Shown piece after piece: positions 37,855 to 50,559 of a stretch of DNA of 64,000 bases; within the stretch, counting starts at the first letter, position 1; each line of letters begins with the position of its first letter. The notes beneath the pieces are model-generated. The model worked only from the letters and a program-made list of their open reading frames with translations. It had not been told where the DNA came from and did no database searches. Position numbers and translations under genes: made by a program. The stretch spans positions 45,009,289-45,073,288 of the forward strand of contig NC_092346.1 of assembly GCF_963676685.1 (NCBI RefSeq), given 5' to 3'. The stretch is from Mytilus edulis (taxonomy: Eukaryota; Mollusca; Bivalvia; Mytilida; Mytilidae).

Positions 37855-38449
37855 GTAAGTAAATAATTTACTCCTTATCAATTTCTAAATTTCTTTAAGC
37901 TTTTTTAGCATCAGAACAACACTTACTAATGCAGATGGAAAGAGTGAATTAGGTTTCATTTTGATTGTTGACAAGACTCGAAAAAATGTATCTTTAAGGC
38001 AATGAACATACGATGGTTAAAATAAGAGTTCAGTTGTAAACCACCACGGTTATTTGGACGTGGTAGGCTGCTGTAGGTAAAGATATGTATACCATATTCT
38101 TTATAAAACCGACATAATTCAAAAGAGATGATTTTGGTAATTGACCAAACACGGTTTGGTGCTATTTTTATAAGTTATTATGTCAGTAGCTATTGTTGTG
38201 AATTACGTCCAAGACGACAGTCGCCATCAAAAATAATCCATAACGGAATTAACATGTGCATGATGTATGATATACAAACGACCATTTTTTTCAGTTCCGA
38301 TCTCACTGTTTTTGGATTGAATGTCACATACGATTTCTCTCGACAAATTTAAACAAGGAAACTTTTTCCTAATACATATGTAATATTTCTCAAATTTGTA
38401 TTCTTTTTTTTTATTTTCCTCTTTGAAAAAGAGAGATAAAAATATGTTT

Positions 38450-38875
38450 AGATAAAGGCAACAGTAGTATACCGCTGTTCAAAAATCGTAAATCTATGGA
38501 CAAAAAACAAAATCGGGGAAAGAAAACTAAAACTGAGGGAAACGCATTAAATATAAGAGGAGAACAACGACACAACATTCAAATGTAACACACATAGCAA
38601 CGGACTAAGACAAAATCCGATGAGAATAACCAATATAACATCAAAACCAAATACACGTGAATTTGGGATAGAAAAGTACCGTGACACGTCTTATAGTAAT
38701 GTAAATTGACACTCAAATATAGGAGAAAACAAACGACACAACGGAAACACAACGTAAAAATGTTACACACACAGAAACGAACTATGATATAACAATGGCC
38801 ATTTTCCTGACTTGGTACAGGACATTTTTAAAGAAAAAAATGGTGGGTTGAACCTGGTTTTGGGGCATGCCAAAC
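38450..38875 (-). repeat. Two R2 copies in the RNase 3 5' UTR intron
   Basis: The first runs from AAAGGCAACAGTAGTATACC to AAGTACCGTGACACGTC. The second, from about 38700, runs through ACACACACAGAAACGAACTA and ACTTGGTACAGGACATTT to GGTTTTGGGGCATG. Confidence 0.75.
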
Positions 38876-39295
38876 CTCGCACTTTCATGGCACTGTTAAA
38901 TATAACATTAAAATGACAACATAATAATACAGGACTTCAATACAAATAAATAGGAGGAATCGTCTAAAAATCTTAAGAGAAACATATTCACCACTCGTGT
39001 ATAACGATATTTCTCCAAATTGAACAGTTAATTCTCTCTCGCTTTAAATATTAAAATTTACCTGTCTCGTGAGGAGAAATACCGTAACACACTTGATTCA
39101 ATGGTGGAATATATATATATAATATATCGACAAGACTAAATCGCGAAATTATTATTTCATTTATTTGCAGTGATATTACAATTATCACTAAACATTACCA
39201 CTAACAAAAATCAAATAACGTAAATTACATCTTCTTTGCGATTATTTTGTCCTTTTAATCTAGATTTTTCTTTTTACCAGATTGTGGATGGTGTG

Positions 39296-42200
39296 ATGAA
39301 TGTCTTCTTTGTGACAGCAATTTTCCTGTTGACCTCCATAGCTACGTAAGTTATAAAATATATTTTATGCAGATACACATCTGTCACTCGCCGTTAAATA
39401 CATTTTCCCCTCATTGTTGCAGACCATACGGTGGCTTATAATTTCTGAATACCCCTTTATTTTAACTGTGGCGGATAGTTGTTTCATTAGCGACATCTGC
39501 ATTTTTTAATGCTTATGATTATTTATTTGATCTATTGGCGTTACTTTTAACTTTTTGATATCACAAAATGGTATGTTCCTTTTTTTCTCTCGATATAAAT
39601 TAGTTCATAAAAAGTGTGAAGTGTGTTATCCTCTCCATAAGTATACATATTTGAATAAATGTTGATCTTGCATTGCCGTCTGTCAGTCTGTTAGGCTAGC
39701 TGGCTTAATGGCTGCTTAGATATATGATTACAGGAAGGAAGGATATTGTCTTAATTCCGATATCATACCAAGCCAAAATCCCTCAATGTCGTGGCTGAGA
39801 CGAATGTGATTGCACAAAATCAAGTACTAGTACTAGTTTGCAAACGTATAATTTTGTTTTATAGTTAATACATATATGGTGATAAATTGAAATTATTTGT
39901 AATAGAAGGTTCGAATAGTCGACTTATAATGAAAAGGTATTGTTATTCTATATTAACAACTTCCCCAGCATGTCAGCATTCGTATTCTCTTCTTCAGTTT
40001 TGAATATTCGTTTTAGAACCTACGGTGCTAGATGGGATCACTTCATATTCGCACAAGAATGGCCTCAAACAGCTTGCACGATGGGCAAGAAAGAAGAGGT
40101 ATTCCTCTTATATGTAAATAAAACCGAATATGTCTCAATACGTGTATTCATTACACAGGGGAGAGGGAAAACCGCATAAGGGTTTTGTATTGGACTAAGT
40201 TCTGAACTCATAGAACCCCATCTATTATTTTATATGCAATGTTTTCTTTCAAATAAAAAAATCTGACGATTTCAATTTATTTCAATGATTAAATGTAGTT
40301 GTGAAAAATATTGAAAAGAAGCATCACCTATGCACTGCTCCAAACATATGATTGTGTTTGTAATAACACGAACATTGCATATAGAATTAGGGTTATATGA
40401 TTGAAATATATATATAACACAGCCAACAATATATGACAAGAAAGATTATAAAGATCTGCAATATTAAAGAGGGAGATATAATGATTATGTAGTTAAACTT
40501 GTTTTTTTAACTTGACAGTATTTTTAGAGCAGAATTATTTTTGTTTGTTTGTAGAATTTCTCGACACCGAACATTTGAAGAAAAATAATACAAATGGCTT
40601 AGGCCAGGATGAAATCAGCGTAATAATGTTTTTTTTTCTCAAATCAGCTCATCTCGACTATAACTACTCCAAAACATGTGACGCGATTATCACTCCAAGT
40701 TGTCTTACTCATTCAACCGAGAGAAAAAGAACCTAAACAATTGTGAGAAGTTAACTTATTTTCCAGAACAAGAAATTAGTAGTTAATTCACATGTATTAA
40801 GCAGTCTGAACCATAAATAACGCTGCAATATGACTGAGCATTGGTTAATCTAGTCATATATATATATTTTAAAAATGCACAGTGAACATGTTAATGTAAA
40901 ATGTCCGTTATTATAAAGGCACGAAATATGAACAACTTCTTCGAATTAAGTTTCAGGGGTTATACCACCATTGATTTCTCTGTCAGTCTTACTGGACATA
41001 ATCTTTATTTGTTTCAAATCAATGTATACTTCGAACGAGTTTAGTTTCATCCTGTGCAGTACTACAGTGAACACTATAATTGCTTACATCCACTTCATTT
41101 TAACTTGATGGGTAGTGGTGTCATTGGCAATCATATCACATCTCTTTATTTTTATATTTCACATTACATCTTATCGCTTTTAAGAGAAAAAAAAACATCA
41201 CCGGTAGTTAATTAACTCATTAATTGGTCGTATTTTATTTTCAATGTGAGCACCACATTTAAACTTCAAATTAATGAAATTTGGATGAACAATTTTGTCT
41301 TGTCCTGATGAGTTTATTTGTATCATGTAAAACAAGAGTATATTAGGTTTATAGCAACATATCTTTTTGAGCAGTCCTCGAGTTGTTCTAGATTTTCAAG
41401 ATAAACAGAGTAAATAGTTATATTTACTTATTCCGGTGCCAGCGATATGACGAAGTGCAATTTTGCAGCTTCATCCATGCAATTGCAATTTTTAAAGGAG
41501 GGATTTTAGAAAGGGTAGATGTTTTATGACAAAACGTATTATTGACACCTAAACACAATTAACAATACATACAAATTTGTGTGAAGAACTTTTCAATAGA
41601 TTTGTGAAAACATTATGAAAACTTTAATTCAACCGCCATGTATTGTCTTTGGTCAAGATGATGTAGAAGTTTACAAGAATTTGATAGATTTTAATTGTAG
41701 CATAAGTGTAACGATTCTATCCTATCGTCTAAAAAGTGGAGAGGAAGGGATTGAAGTGGGATAGAGAAGATGGAGTTTAAGCTTTGTAAAATATGTTGTT
41801 TTTGAAATTTTTCATTAAAAATAGTTCAAACATAAACATGAAATCAATTTCAGCCTTTTCCTTTACAGCACAAAACATGTTCCATTCCTGCTTACATCAA
41901 TTCGTTCATTATTCACGGACTGTGGTAAGCTAAAATAGTTATCTGGATTATAATTTAATACGCCAGACGCGCGCTTAGTCTACATAAGACTCACCAGTGA
42001 CGCTCATATCAAAACAGCTAAACGTTTCACAGAATATGCCAGATGAGCGTGATAATTCCCGCAAAATGTTTTAGAACCAACATACATTAAAGATATTTAT
42101 TTGTTGACGTCTTAATAACATCAAAGTAGTTTTTGTTCATAGTGTAGAGTTTATAATAAGAACAGAATATGCTAAATTTGACAGATAATTAAAAGAATGT

Positions 42201-45200
42201 AAAACCCTTTCTAAAAAGCATTTGATATTTTGATTGATAGTCAGGTAGATTTAGTTTTCGTCCAGATTGCCTCCCCATTAAAATTACAGCAATAAAAACA
42301 AGAAAAATTTTAAATTCATTGCAATATATTCATGAAGACTGCATACTCTTTAGGTCAAACGATAATGTATTATTTGGTATAGTATATGACCAGATGCTAT
42401 TTCAGTTAAACTGAGGTAAGGGGCATGACCCTCCTTATGCAAAAACATGCATAAATAATGCACAGACCTAGAAAACTGAACCTAACGCTAACTTGTTGTC
42501 CCTTTTCAAATCTAATGTCAGACACAGAGGAGACCTAGAGTTTTTTTTTATTAGTGACAAACACCCACGCTGAAATGTCTATAAAAGGTTTTACACTAAA
42601 TAAAGTTGCCTTTTGAAAATTCTCACCTGCTTGAACCTCGCTCATTTAAAGATAAATACATACAAGATATGTTTAAGAGAACATGCATGAAACACTTCCC
42701 ACCGGACTTGAGAAACCAGACATACTCAATTCATCTTAAAAGATATGATGATTTTTTTTAATTTCAGGCCGTCCTTGGGATCAAAAGAAGGGCCAAAGAA
42801 TTGTAAATCAGTTCCTTTCGATATGAACAAGATAAAGGTAATGATAACTATAATTCAACATCCATAATGAGGAGTCATGTGTTAATATGTTTATTGAGCC
42901 AATATGATTGTGTCAACAAAAAAGGGACAAGGCTCCATGATGATGACCGTACCTTGACCTACAATGGTTTACTTGTATAAATTGTGACTTGGATGGAGAA
43001 ATGTCTCATTGGCATTCATGACACATCTTCCTATATCTATTGAATATTAACAGAAACATATATGTTTGTCTCCAATTACTAAAAAAATCGAGAGTTTCAA
43101 GTTAAAATGCTAATTGAAAGCCAAGGATCTCTAGATGAATATAATATTTTGTATTTTTGTTGTATGTGGTTGTGTTTTGAACCAAATTGATGAGTTCAAA
43201 CCTTTCCAACAGATTTCTACATGCAGTTATTTATTTTGTTGCGTTCTTACACGACTGTTCCAGGTTAGAAAGATTGGGCACTTATATAAATTCAGATCTC
43301 CGCCATATTCTTTGCGAATAAGAAGAATGTGGTGAATCAAGAACCGATAATGTAGAGGCTGTCGTTGTTCGTTCATTGTTGCAAATAAAGAAAGGGACAT
43401 GTTTTGCTGTTTATTTTATATTAAATTCAAGTCAGATTCCTATAGATTATTTCTGTGGCTTGAATATAATTTGTAAAGGTAAATTTTCTAAGCGTTGTCT
43501 ATCAAGTAGAAACAAAACTATTCATAATATTATAGGGAAAAGTCTGAAATTATTGCCCCAAAGAATTTCTACATTTGTCAGGAGAAAATTAAATGGTTAA
43601 ACTATTTCATCAAATTTCCAGTTAGTATGCATTGCATATCGAGCTTGTTCATTGAGACGAAAAGTTTATAAGGGTTACAACAAACATTTTTATATAGATA
43701 TTTTTCGTACCACCCATTTGAATCGGTACCTGTTTGAAACATACTCTTTCAAATAGATGATTTATATAATTGTTAATTCAAAATAAATTTCAATCCGTTA
43801 TGTTGCCACAGAAGACAACCTATAGACTGCACCACAAAAATTGATTTAGACATGCTTAGGATCAAACCAAAGTTCTTGAACACGGTAAAGGTTCCATTTT
43901 ATGTTTCATACTTGCACCTTTGTATTTGTAGAATCTAACAGATGAATTACAGCATGCTTGGCCCAGCATTTTCAGAAAATCTCGTCCTTCTGGTTTCTGG
44001 TAAGATATTTATTATATTTACTAGTTATTATGATAATTTTACCAAAAAAAATGTGTTCCTGTTGAAAGAAACGGCAACCCTCCCTGTCGATCTTTTCTTT
44101 TTTCATATGAGTCGGAGTATCTTCAGACACTTGTCATAAACAGGAAGATCTAAGAAGCCATTTAATTTTTAAAATGATTTCTGATTAAGATATTCTCAAT
44201 AACCAGAAGGTTAAGAAACAGACACGGCTTACTCTGTCATATTTTCAGACTTAAATCATGAGTTTTATATAAGAAGTCATCTCAGTATCAGATAAATGAG
44301 AAGATTTTCTTTTTAAAATAATCAATTTTCTCCACCTTTGTAGCAAATCACCAACTCCACCTGCATATGGGATATACATTTCCCAATTCATTCGGTATTC
44401 ACGAGCTTGATACTGCTACTCGTACTTAATAAAAAGACAACTGTGTCTGAGCAGAAAATTGTTGAAACAGGCTTATGGATAAGTGCGTCTCTTCCGTTTT
44501 CTTAAACAGCTGATTGGAAGATATCAAGGCCTTGTTCATAAATATTCTATTTCAACTTCACAAATAATAAATCATTTAAGGGCATACGATACAGTTTTGA
44601 ACCTGTATGTACAAGTTGGTGAAAATTTGCATATAGGCTATTTTTTACCTGATTAAATCAAATATGTAATAAAAACTACACCTTCATGTGCTACTTTTTG
44701 AGTAAAATGAGATCGAAATTTTGTATATTTGCTCAAAATTCAGATTTGTGTCCGTATTTTCTTTTTCGAAAGAAAGACATAACTTTTTTGTTTTAAAAGA
44801 TAAACACAAATGGTTTTTTGTTCAATAATCGGTAATTTCTGTATTTTATAAGTATCATTAAAAATTATGCAATTTTTATTCAGAAATAACTCATATTTAT
44901 CAAATGTTCATGATAAGAGGAACAAACGTCATTTTTTGCTGCATGTTTATCAAAATTAATTTTTTTTATCTATTTACAGTTTTATAAAATTTGGGTCACA
45001 TAATCTCCTTGCAAAATGAAACAAATTGCCGTTTTAAAAAATAGGGGTCCATGCACTCGTTTTCAAATTAAATCAGTTTGAATGATAAAAATCAGTCGAA
45101 AAATGCATCTTTTCCCGATATGTCATAGTTTGACGTCGCGAAAATAACATTTTACGTTAGCAACGTCATTACCTCTCCTGTAACTGTATCGTATGCCCTT

Positions 45201-48200
45201 AATAACATTTTCTAGTTAACTAAAAACCGATAATTCACTTGTGAAATAAACGTGGTTATTTCATTCTCTGGCGACGTACAACAATAAGCATTGTCAAGAC
45301 GTCGATAACGTCGGATCAAAACAAATTGAGAATGCGTAGGGAAAAAACATAGTTCCTTACATTTTCTAAATTAATTTCATAAAAAAAGTCATTTGTCAAT
45401 CTAATAAAAAGAATAACTAACCAAAGAATTCAAATACAGAAAAATATTCAACTCGTGACCGAACAACACTACGCGCATTTGTGAATTAATGTGTTGTTCG
45501 GTCACTCGTTGAATATTTTTCTCTATTTGAATTTTTCGATTAGTTTTTCTATAAATCTTAAGTATAGATTCTAAGTACTAACAATGTTAATCGTCTTGAT
45601 AACTTTTTATAGTGTTCTTTTACTCGTCTTGTTGAATATTTAACGTTTACTGCTAAGTTTGTAATATCTGTTTGGTGCGGCTCGTTACTTATACATATAA
45701 CCATTATTTTGTTGTGCTATTGTCATTTTTTGTATTTTTCTCCTTCATTTTTGATTATGGGCTTTTTTATATGCCATTTTTTTTCTTTGTTGGAAAATTT
45801 GTTTGTTCTAATATTGATTAAGATAATAACACAATGTTGACTGCATTTTCTCTAGTTTTGACTTTTTTTCTTATTATGCCTTGATTTCACGCATTGTTGT
45901 CAATATTATAGAATTTTATTTGGCTGTCATATAAGTGAGGTTTAGTAAGCTATTTTCTGTAACAAGTTAGGAATATTGCAATTATTTTCCATGCCTTTGA
46001 ATCATTTTAGTTTTTGACTCTGCCATCTGATATGGTTCTTATCGATTTGAATTTTCCTTGGAGTTCATATTAAGATAAGTTCATATTAAGATAAACGCCA
46101 CAAGTTTTGCTACTCAAAGAGTTGAAAAAAATACGTGTTCGAATATACCATATTATATACATATGTATCATAAAAACATGGACAAGTAATAATCAGTAGA
46201 GATCTACCGTTGCAAATTTCAAAAACTTTGAATTTGTGCGTGTTTTGCTACACTATCACTGTGTTTTTATTGTGTTTTTGTTTTGTTCTTTTAATAAAAG
46301 CACCAGCAGCACCTGCATACGGGGTATATATCTTCCAACTGATACGATATTTCCGTGCTTGTATTTCCTATCATGATTTTCTTGATAGAGGGTTGCTGCT
46401 CACAAGGAAGCTATTAAACCAAGAGTTCCAAATGGTAAAGTTGAAATCATCCCTTCGTAAATTTTACGAACGCCATCACGAGCTGGTTGACCGTTATGGA
46501 ATAACCGTTTCACAAATGATATCGGATATGTTCCTCACGTCGTAACTACAATCCCCTTCCCTTTCATGAATGTGACCTACCGAATTAGACCGGATTTGTT
46601 ATCACATAATCAACACGACGGGTGCTTCATGTGGAGCAGGATCTGCGTACCCTTCCGGAGCACATGAGATCACCCCTAGTTTTTTGGTGGGGTTCGTGTT
46701 GTTTATTCTTTAGTTTTCTATGTTATGTCATGTGTTCTGTTGTTTGTTTGTCTTTTTCATTTTTAGCCATGGCGTTGTCAGTTTGTTTTAGATTTATGAG
46801 TTTGACTGTCCCTTTGGTATCTTTCGTCCCTCTTTTTTAATAGAAAAACAAAGGAAATTGGTTATTCATTAATGACACAGAATCAGAACATACACATAAG
46901 GAACGTCATACAAAAAGCAAAACACAGCTCAATTGTTGTTCTTTATCTGAAACTTACAATAAAGCCTACAACATGGAGCAAAAAACGTTCACTTATCTAC
47001 AAGTGTAAGATGGCACGTAAAACCCATCAGAAACTTTAATATGATACTTTTAACTTTGTATGAATACAGGAAACATGAATGGAACACACATGGAACATGT
47101 GCCTTAAGTCTGAATACAACTGGAACAGAATATTTGTTCTTTAGGAAAGCACTCGACTTAATGAAAACATATAATGCGTCAAAGTAAGTTTTAGACTTAA
47201 TAATATTAAATCAAAAGTTTACAAGGTGAAATGATGAAAATAAAATTGGACAAAATATATTTAAGGAAAGACAACCGGTGCTATTTTCAAAGTTTCGATT
47301 CGACACATTCCTAAAATATGAATAGTATTATTTTATGAAAAACTGAATTAAAATCACAAATAACAATATCATGGCATTTAATTTTTGTCAGATAAATTGA
47401 TAAAAGAGTTTTTGTTGCTAAACGCAAATTTGCAAATATATCATGCATATTTCACTTGTGTATCCTGTCTATTTAAGACGAGGGCCTGTTTCAAAACAAT
47501 TGATGAATTCGAACATTATAAATTGTTGAGAAAACGGGAAAATGCGATTAATTTAAAATGCCACTTTGTACAAACGAAATCGGATTAGAAATAAAAGAAA
47601 AATGCTATACACAATATAATCAAATTTAGTATTGTCTTAATGGTTATTATTTCAATGTTTATCTAATCACCATCTTTCATTAAGCATCAAAGAAACAAAA
47701 ATGTAAATACAACATAAATCAATAGACCAAAAATAACATAATGATTAACGTTCATTATAGATTCCTGAATAAAGTGAATATTACACCAAATGACACAACA
47801 CCTTATGTTGTAAGTATCATATGAGGAAATAATACAAAGACACATTTTTCCATTATTTGGCATTTATGTTTTTATTTTGACCTCGAAAAATCATTTAATT
47901 AAATGCATATTTTATGAATTTGAAGTGGTACGGTAAATCCTATCTTTGCCACTGGCCCGACATCTCTGATGGTTTATTCTTATTTATTATATAAATGATA
48001 TACAAGGAGCCACGATAGAGAACCTCAGTACTTTCAGCGAAAGGGGATGGGATATATCAGTTTTTACCCTAGTAATGAATAATTGAATTTTGAATGTAAC
48101 GCGTCTTCTGATTGGCTGACGTTATTTTGTTATCAGCCCATAGACATAGTTTAGTCATGTAACCGTGACGTCATCAACGTTTTTTCATGGTTTTCTACGG

Positions 48201-49590
48201 TTTAAAATGGATTTTAGAATTAAATAATAAGAAATGACTGTTATATTTTTTCTGTCTATTCGAAATAACATAAAAAATGTGGTGCACCATGTTAGATAAC
48301 CCGCTACACGCGTTATTCAGTTTGCACCAAATTTTTTATGTTATTTCTTCATAGACAGAAAAATATTACAGTCATTCCTTAATTAAAGAAGCATTTGTCA
48401 TATAACATGCCTGCAGTGGCTTCTATATGTTATTCATTCAAGCAACTCAAAATAAACATCTCCATCAGTTTGTCAATAAATCGTTATCAAATAAAAAAGA
48501 ATATGTGGTATGATTGCCGATAAAACAACTCTTAACACGAGACCGAAATGACACAGAAATTAACAACTTTATCAAATCAAATCAATTCAAATCAAATATG
48601 TGTATTTCCTAATCAAGGGGTCCTTATAGGCATATCAATTACAAACAAATAAATCGTAATAGACAAAACATAGATACATGTTTAGAAACAATATGAAACT
48701 AAACATTATAATATGAGTCATATAAAAACAAAAGAACAGTATATATACAATATTGTCAGTTCGGCAAAATACGATAAGTCTTCACCAAATATTATCATAT
48801 ATTATCAAATATCACCATACGGCGTTCAACAATGATCGAAGCCCATACCGCATAGTCAGCTATAAAAGACCCCAAAATGACAATGTAAAACAATAGTTCC
48901 CTAGCAATGGGTCTCAAAATTTACCGTCTGGTTAAAGTTTACCTATTTTGAAATGTTTCCACAAATGTCACAGTCATTCATATTTTACCATCATTTTGTT
49001 AATTTTTTTTTACAGACTAAAACAATTGAAAATATCCTTAAAAAGAAACTAGGAGTAATGCCAAATTTACAGTGTTACAGATATAAGGTAATAATAATAA
49101 ATCTTGTGTTTCCTTTACTTAAGATTTTATTATTTGTTTTTATTTGTAAGTCCATAAAGAGTCATGTTCGGGGCCTTTACAGCTTGATGTTTGGTGTGAT
49201 CCAAGGCTCCGTGTTAAAGACATTAGTTTCGCTTAGAATGGTTTACTTTTGCAAATTGTGACTTGGATAGAGAGTTGTCTCATTGGCACTCTTACCACAT
49301 CTTCTTATATCTACCATAAGGTTCTATTGAAAGTGGATCCTTTCCTAACAAAAGAGTTACGTTTCATGTTTAATATGCTATTTGCACATATTTTAATTGT
49401 GTTTTGTACATTACAGTCTCAGTTAGGTAAAAGAAAAACTGACTTGGCAGAAATAAGAATATGTATGGATAAACAGTTTAAACTTATCAAATGTCCTCAT
49501 GGTGACTCGACGCTATACTGGAGCAGACTATCTCAAACACAATCTTGTCGTGGAGGAGAGATATATATTCCTGAGATTAAAAGAAACTAA
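39296..49590 (+). CDS. RNASET2: RNase 3: secreted RNase T2 paralogue with altered CAS II
   Basis: Coding exons: 39296-39345, 40017-40098, 41869-41924, 42768-42837, 43932-43999, 47070-47183, 47761-47809, 49016-49087, 49417-49590. They give 244 residues. Signal peptide MNVFFVTAIFLLTSIAT is nearly that of RNase 2. CAS I is FIIHGLWP and CAS II is KHEWNTHGTC, again with Thr in place of the CAS II Lys. Eight Cys are kept. NLT, NTT, NAS and NIT are possible N-glycan sites. Exon 9 starts with five more residues than in RNase 2 (SQLGKRKTD against SDYL). A non-coding first exon probably ends at 37854, with an acceptor at 39280. An AATAAA lies at 49676. Intron 5 holds retroelement pieces and a MITE. K2 follows tail to tail. 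Duplication with RNase 2 includes introns and upstream DNA. Confidence 0.95.
42920..43045 (+). repeat. R1 copy in RNase 3 intron 4
   Basis: CAAGGCTCCATGATGATGAC, then CTACAATGGTTTACTTG and ACTTGGATGGAGAAATGTCT. It is collinear with 49190-49300. Confidence 0.75.
44349..44412 (+). mobile_element. Short reverse-transcriptase fragment in RNase 3 intron 5
   Basis: The frame encodes PTPPAYGIYISQFIRYSRA and then meets a stop. It is the same protein segment as the longer piece at 46296-46557 (APAYGVYIFQLIRYFRA). Confidence 0.7.
44580..45198. mobile_element. MITE with TTAA target duplication in RNase 3 intron 5
   Basis: TTAA (44576-44579), then GGGCATACGATACAG at the left, and CTGTATCGTATGCCC, then TTAA (45199-45202) at the right: perfect 15-bp inverted repeats with a TTAA duplication, 619 bp long. 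No long ORF. The features fit a piggyBac-mobilised non-autonomous element. Confidence 0.88.
45427..45532. repeat. Hairpin-forming inverted repeat in RNase 3 intron 5
   Basis: The left arm, AATTCAAATACAGAAAAATA then TTCAACTCGTGACCGAACAACAC, is inverted in the right arm from GTGTTGTTCGGTCACTCGTTG to TCTATTTGAATT. The loop is about 25 bases. It is probably a small MITE. Confidence 0.75.
46296..46842 (+). mobile_element. 5'-truncated retroelement: reverse transcriptase C-terminus and 3' tail
   Basis: Bases 46296-46545 encode about 83 residues, from APAAPAYGVYIFQLIRYF through LLLTRKLLNQEF and LRKFYERHHELVDRYG to MISDMFLTS, then stop. I recognise this as the end of a reverse transcriptase frequent in mussel and other invertebrate genomes; its class is not certain. 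The tail (GAGCAGGATCTGCGTACCCT, ending TATCTTTCGTCCCTCTTTT) recurs in part at 53800-53885, 58090-58140 and 58350-58435. An open frame at 46622-46840 is just this tail. Confidence 0.8.
48008..48075 (+). repeat. Conserved RNase intron 7 block
   Basis: This block (GAACCTCAGTACTTTCAGCG) has sisters in RNase 2 intron 7 (32800-32870) and in the remnants at 55290, 62690 and 62955. It serves as a tag for RNase duplicates. Confidence 0.65.
48222..48384. mobile_element. Hairpin MITE in RNase 3 intron 7
   Basis: AAGAAATGACTGTTATATTT then TTTCTGTCTATTCG and AAATAACATAAAAAATGTGGTGCA at the left are inverted at the right (TGCACCAAATTTTTTATGTT to ACAGTCATTCCTTA). Absent from RNase 2 intron 7. Confidence 0.7.
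48490..48895 (-). repeat. R1 insertion with nested sequence in RNase 3 intron 7
   Basis: R1 pieces at both ends (GAATATGTGGTATGATTGCC at the left; CGGCGTTCAACAATGATCGA to AAAATGACAATGTAAAACAA at the right) enclose about 260 bp starting with an AATCAAATCAATTCAAATCA stretch. In RNase 2 the same intron reads directly from TCAATAAATCATTATCA to TAGTCCC, so the insertion followed the duplication. Confidence 0.75.
49150..49312 (+). repeat. R1 copy in RNase 3 intron 8
   Basis: It has GTTCGGGGCCTTTACAGCTT, CCAAGGCTCCGTGTTAAAGA and GAGTTGTCTCATTGGCACTC, then CCACATCTTCTTATATCTAC. It is the best-preserved plus-strand copy in the window. Confidence 0.85.
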
Positions 49591-49802
49591 TCCACTCAAA
49601 GAGAACAACAAATATACGATTAAGCTAAGTCTATGCAATTGCAATGTTGTTTTGCATAGGGTATATGATTTGTTGAATAAATAGACAAGATAAATTTAGC
49701 TAACCATAAATACGACTTTTCATTTGTGTATTCTATAAACAAACAGTAAAGTGTTCTTTGTATATACTGTATATAGATTGATTGGTACATTATAAGCTTG
49801 TT

Positions 49803-50280
49803 ACACAATAAAATTGAGAAAGGAAATGAGGAATGTGTCAAAGAGACAGCAACCCGAGCATAGAGTAGACAGCAGCCAAAGGCCACCAAAGGGTCTTCAA
49901 TATAGGGAGAAACTCCCCCAACCGGAGGCGTCCTTCAGCTGGTCCCTTAAAAATATATATACTAATACAGTGATAATGGACGTCATACTAAACTCCAAAT
50001 TATACACAAGAAACTAAAATTAAAAATCATACAAGACTTACAAAGGCCAGAGGCTCCTGACTTGGGACAGGCGCAAAATTGCGGCGGGGTTAAACATGTT
50101 TATGAGATAACAACCCTCCCCCTATACCTCTAGCCAATGTAGAAAAGTAAACGCATAACATTAAAGCACATTAAAATTCAGTTCAAGAGAAATCCGAGTC
50201 CGATGTCAGAAGATGTAACAAAAGAAAATAAATACAATGACAATTATACTTAAATAACAACAGACAACATGCAGACTTCT
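49803..50280 (+). repeat. Dispersed repeat R4, long copy
   Basis: It runs from AAATTGAGAAAGGAAATGAG through AACCGGAGGCGTCCTTCAGC and AACCCTCCCCCTATACCTCT to TGTCAGAAGATGTAACAAAAG. It faces an inverted copy at 50680-51128, so together they form a large inverted repeat between RNase 3 and K2. Confidence 0.85.
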
Positions 50281-50559
50281 TATACGTTCAGGTATTTCAC
50301 ATCCAATTTTTTATGGAAATATTCTTTATAAAGCACAAAGGTGTCAGTATTCACCTCAAAAACTATCAAAACCTTTGAATAGACTTATTAAGAAGGGATA
50401 TAGTTACTATACTGTTGTCAGGTCATTAAAGATTGCATATTTTGGCGTTAATATTGATTTACTTATAGGGTCTTTGCATCGGAACTAAACACATTTATTC
50501 AAAAACCAGTTGTTGGCATGACACGGGTTATGTTCTTCTCATATATGTTATGATGGTAT

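Noticed and set aside
46622-46840. A 72-codon hydrophobic open frame resembling a membrane protein
   Set aside because: It is the T-rich 3' tail of the retroelement fragment, with sisters at 53800, 58090 and 58350.
48825-48890. A repeat array that might have been CRISPR-like
   Set aside because: Single pieces of dispersed repeats with no regular spacer pattern; the genome is eukaryotic.
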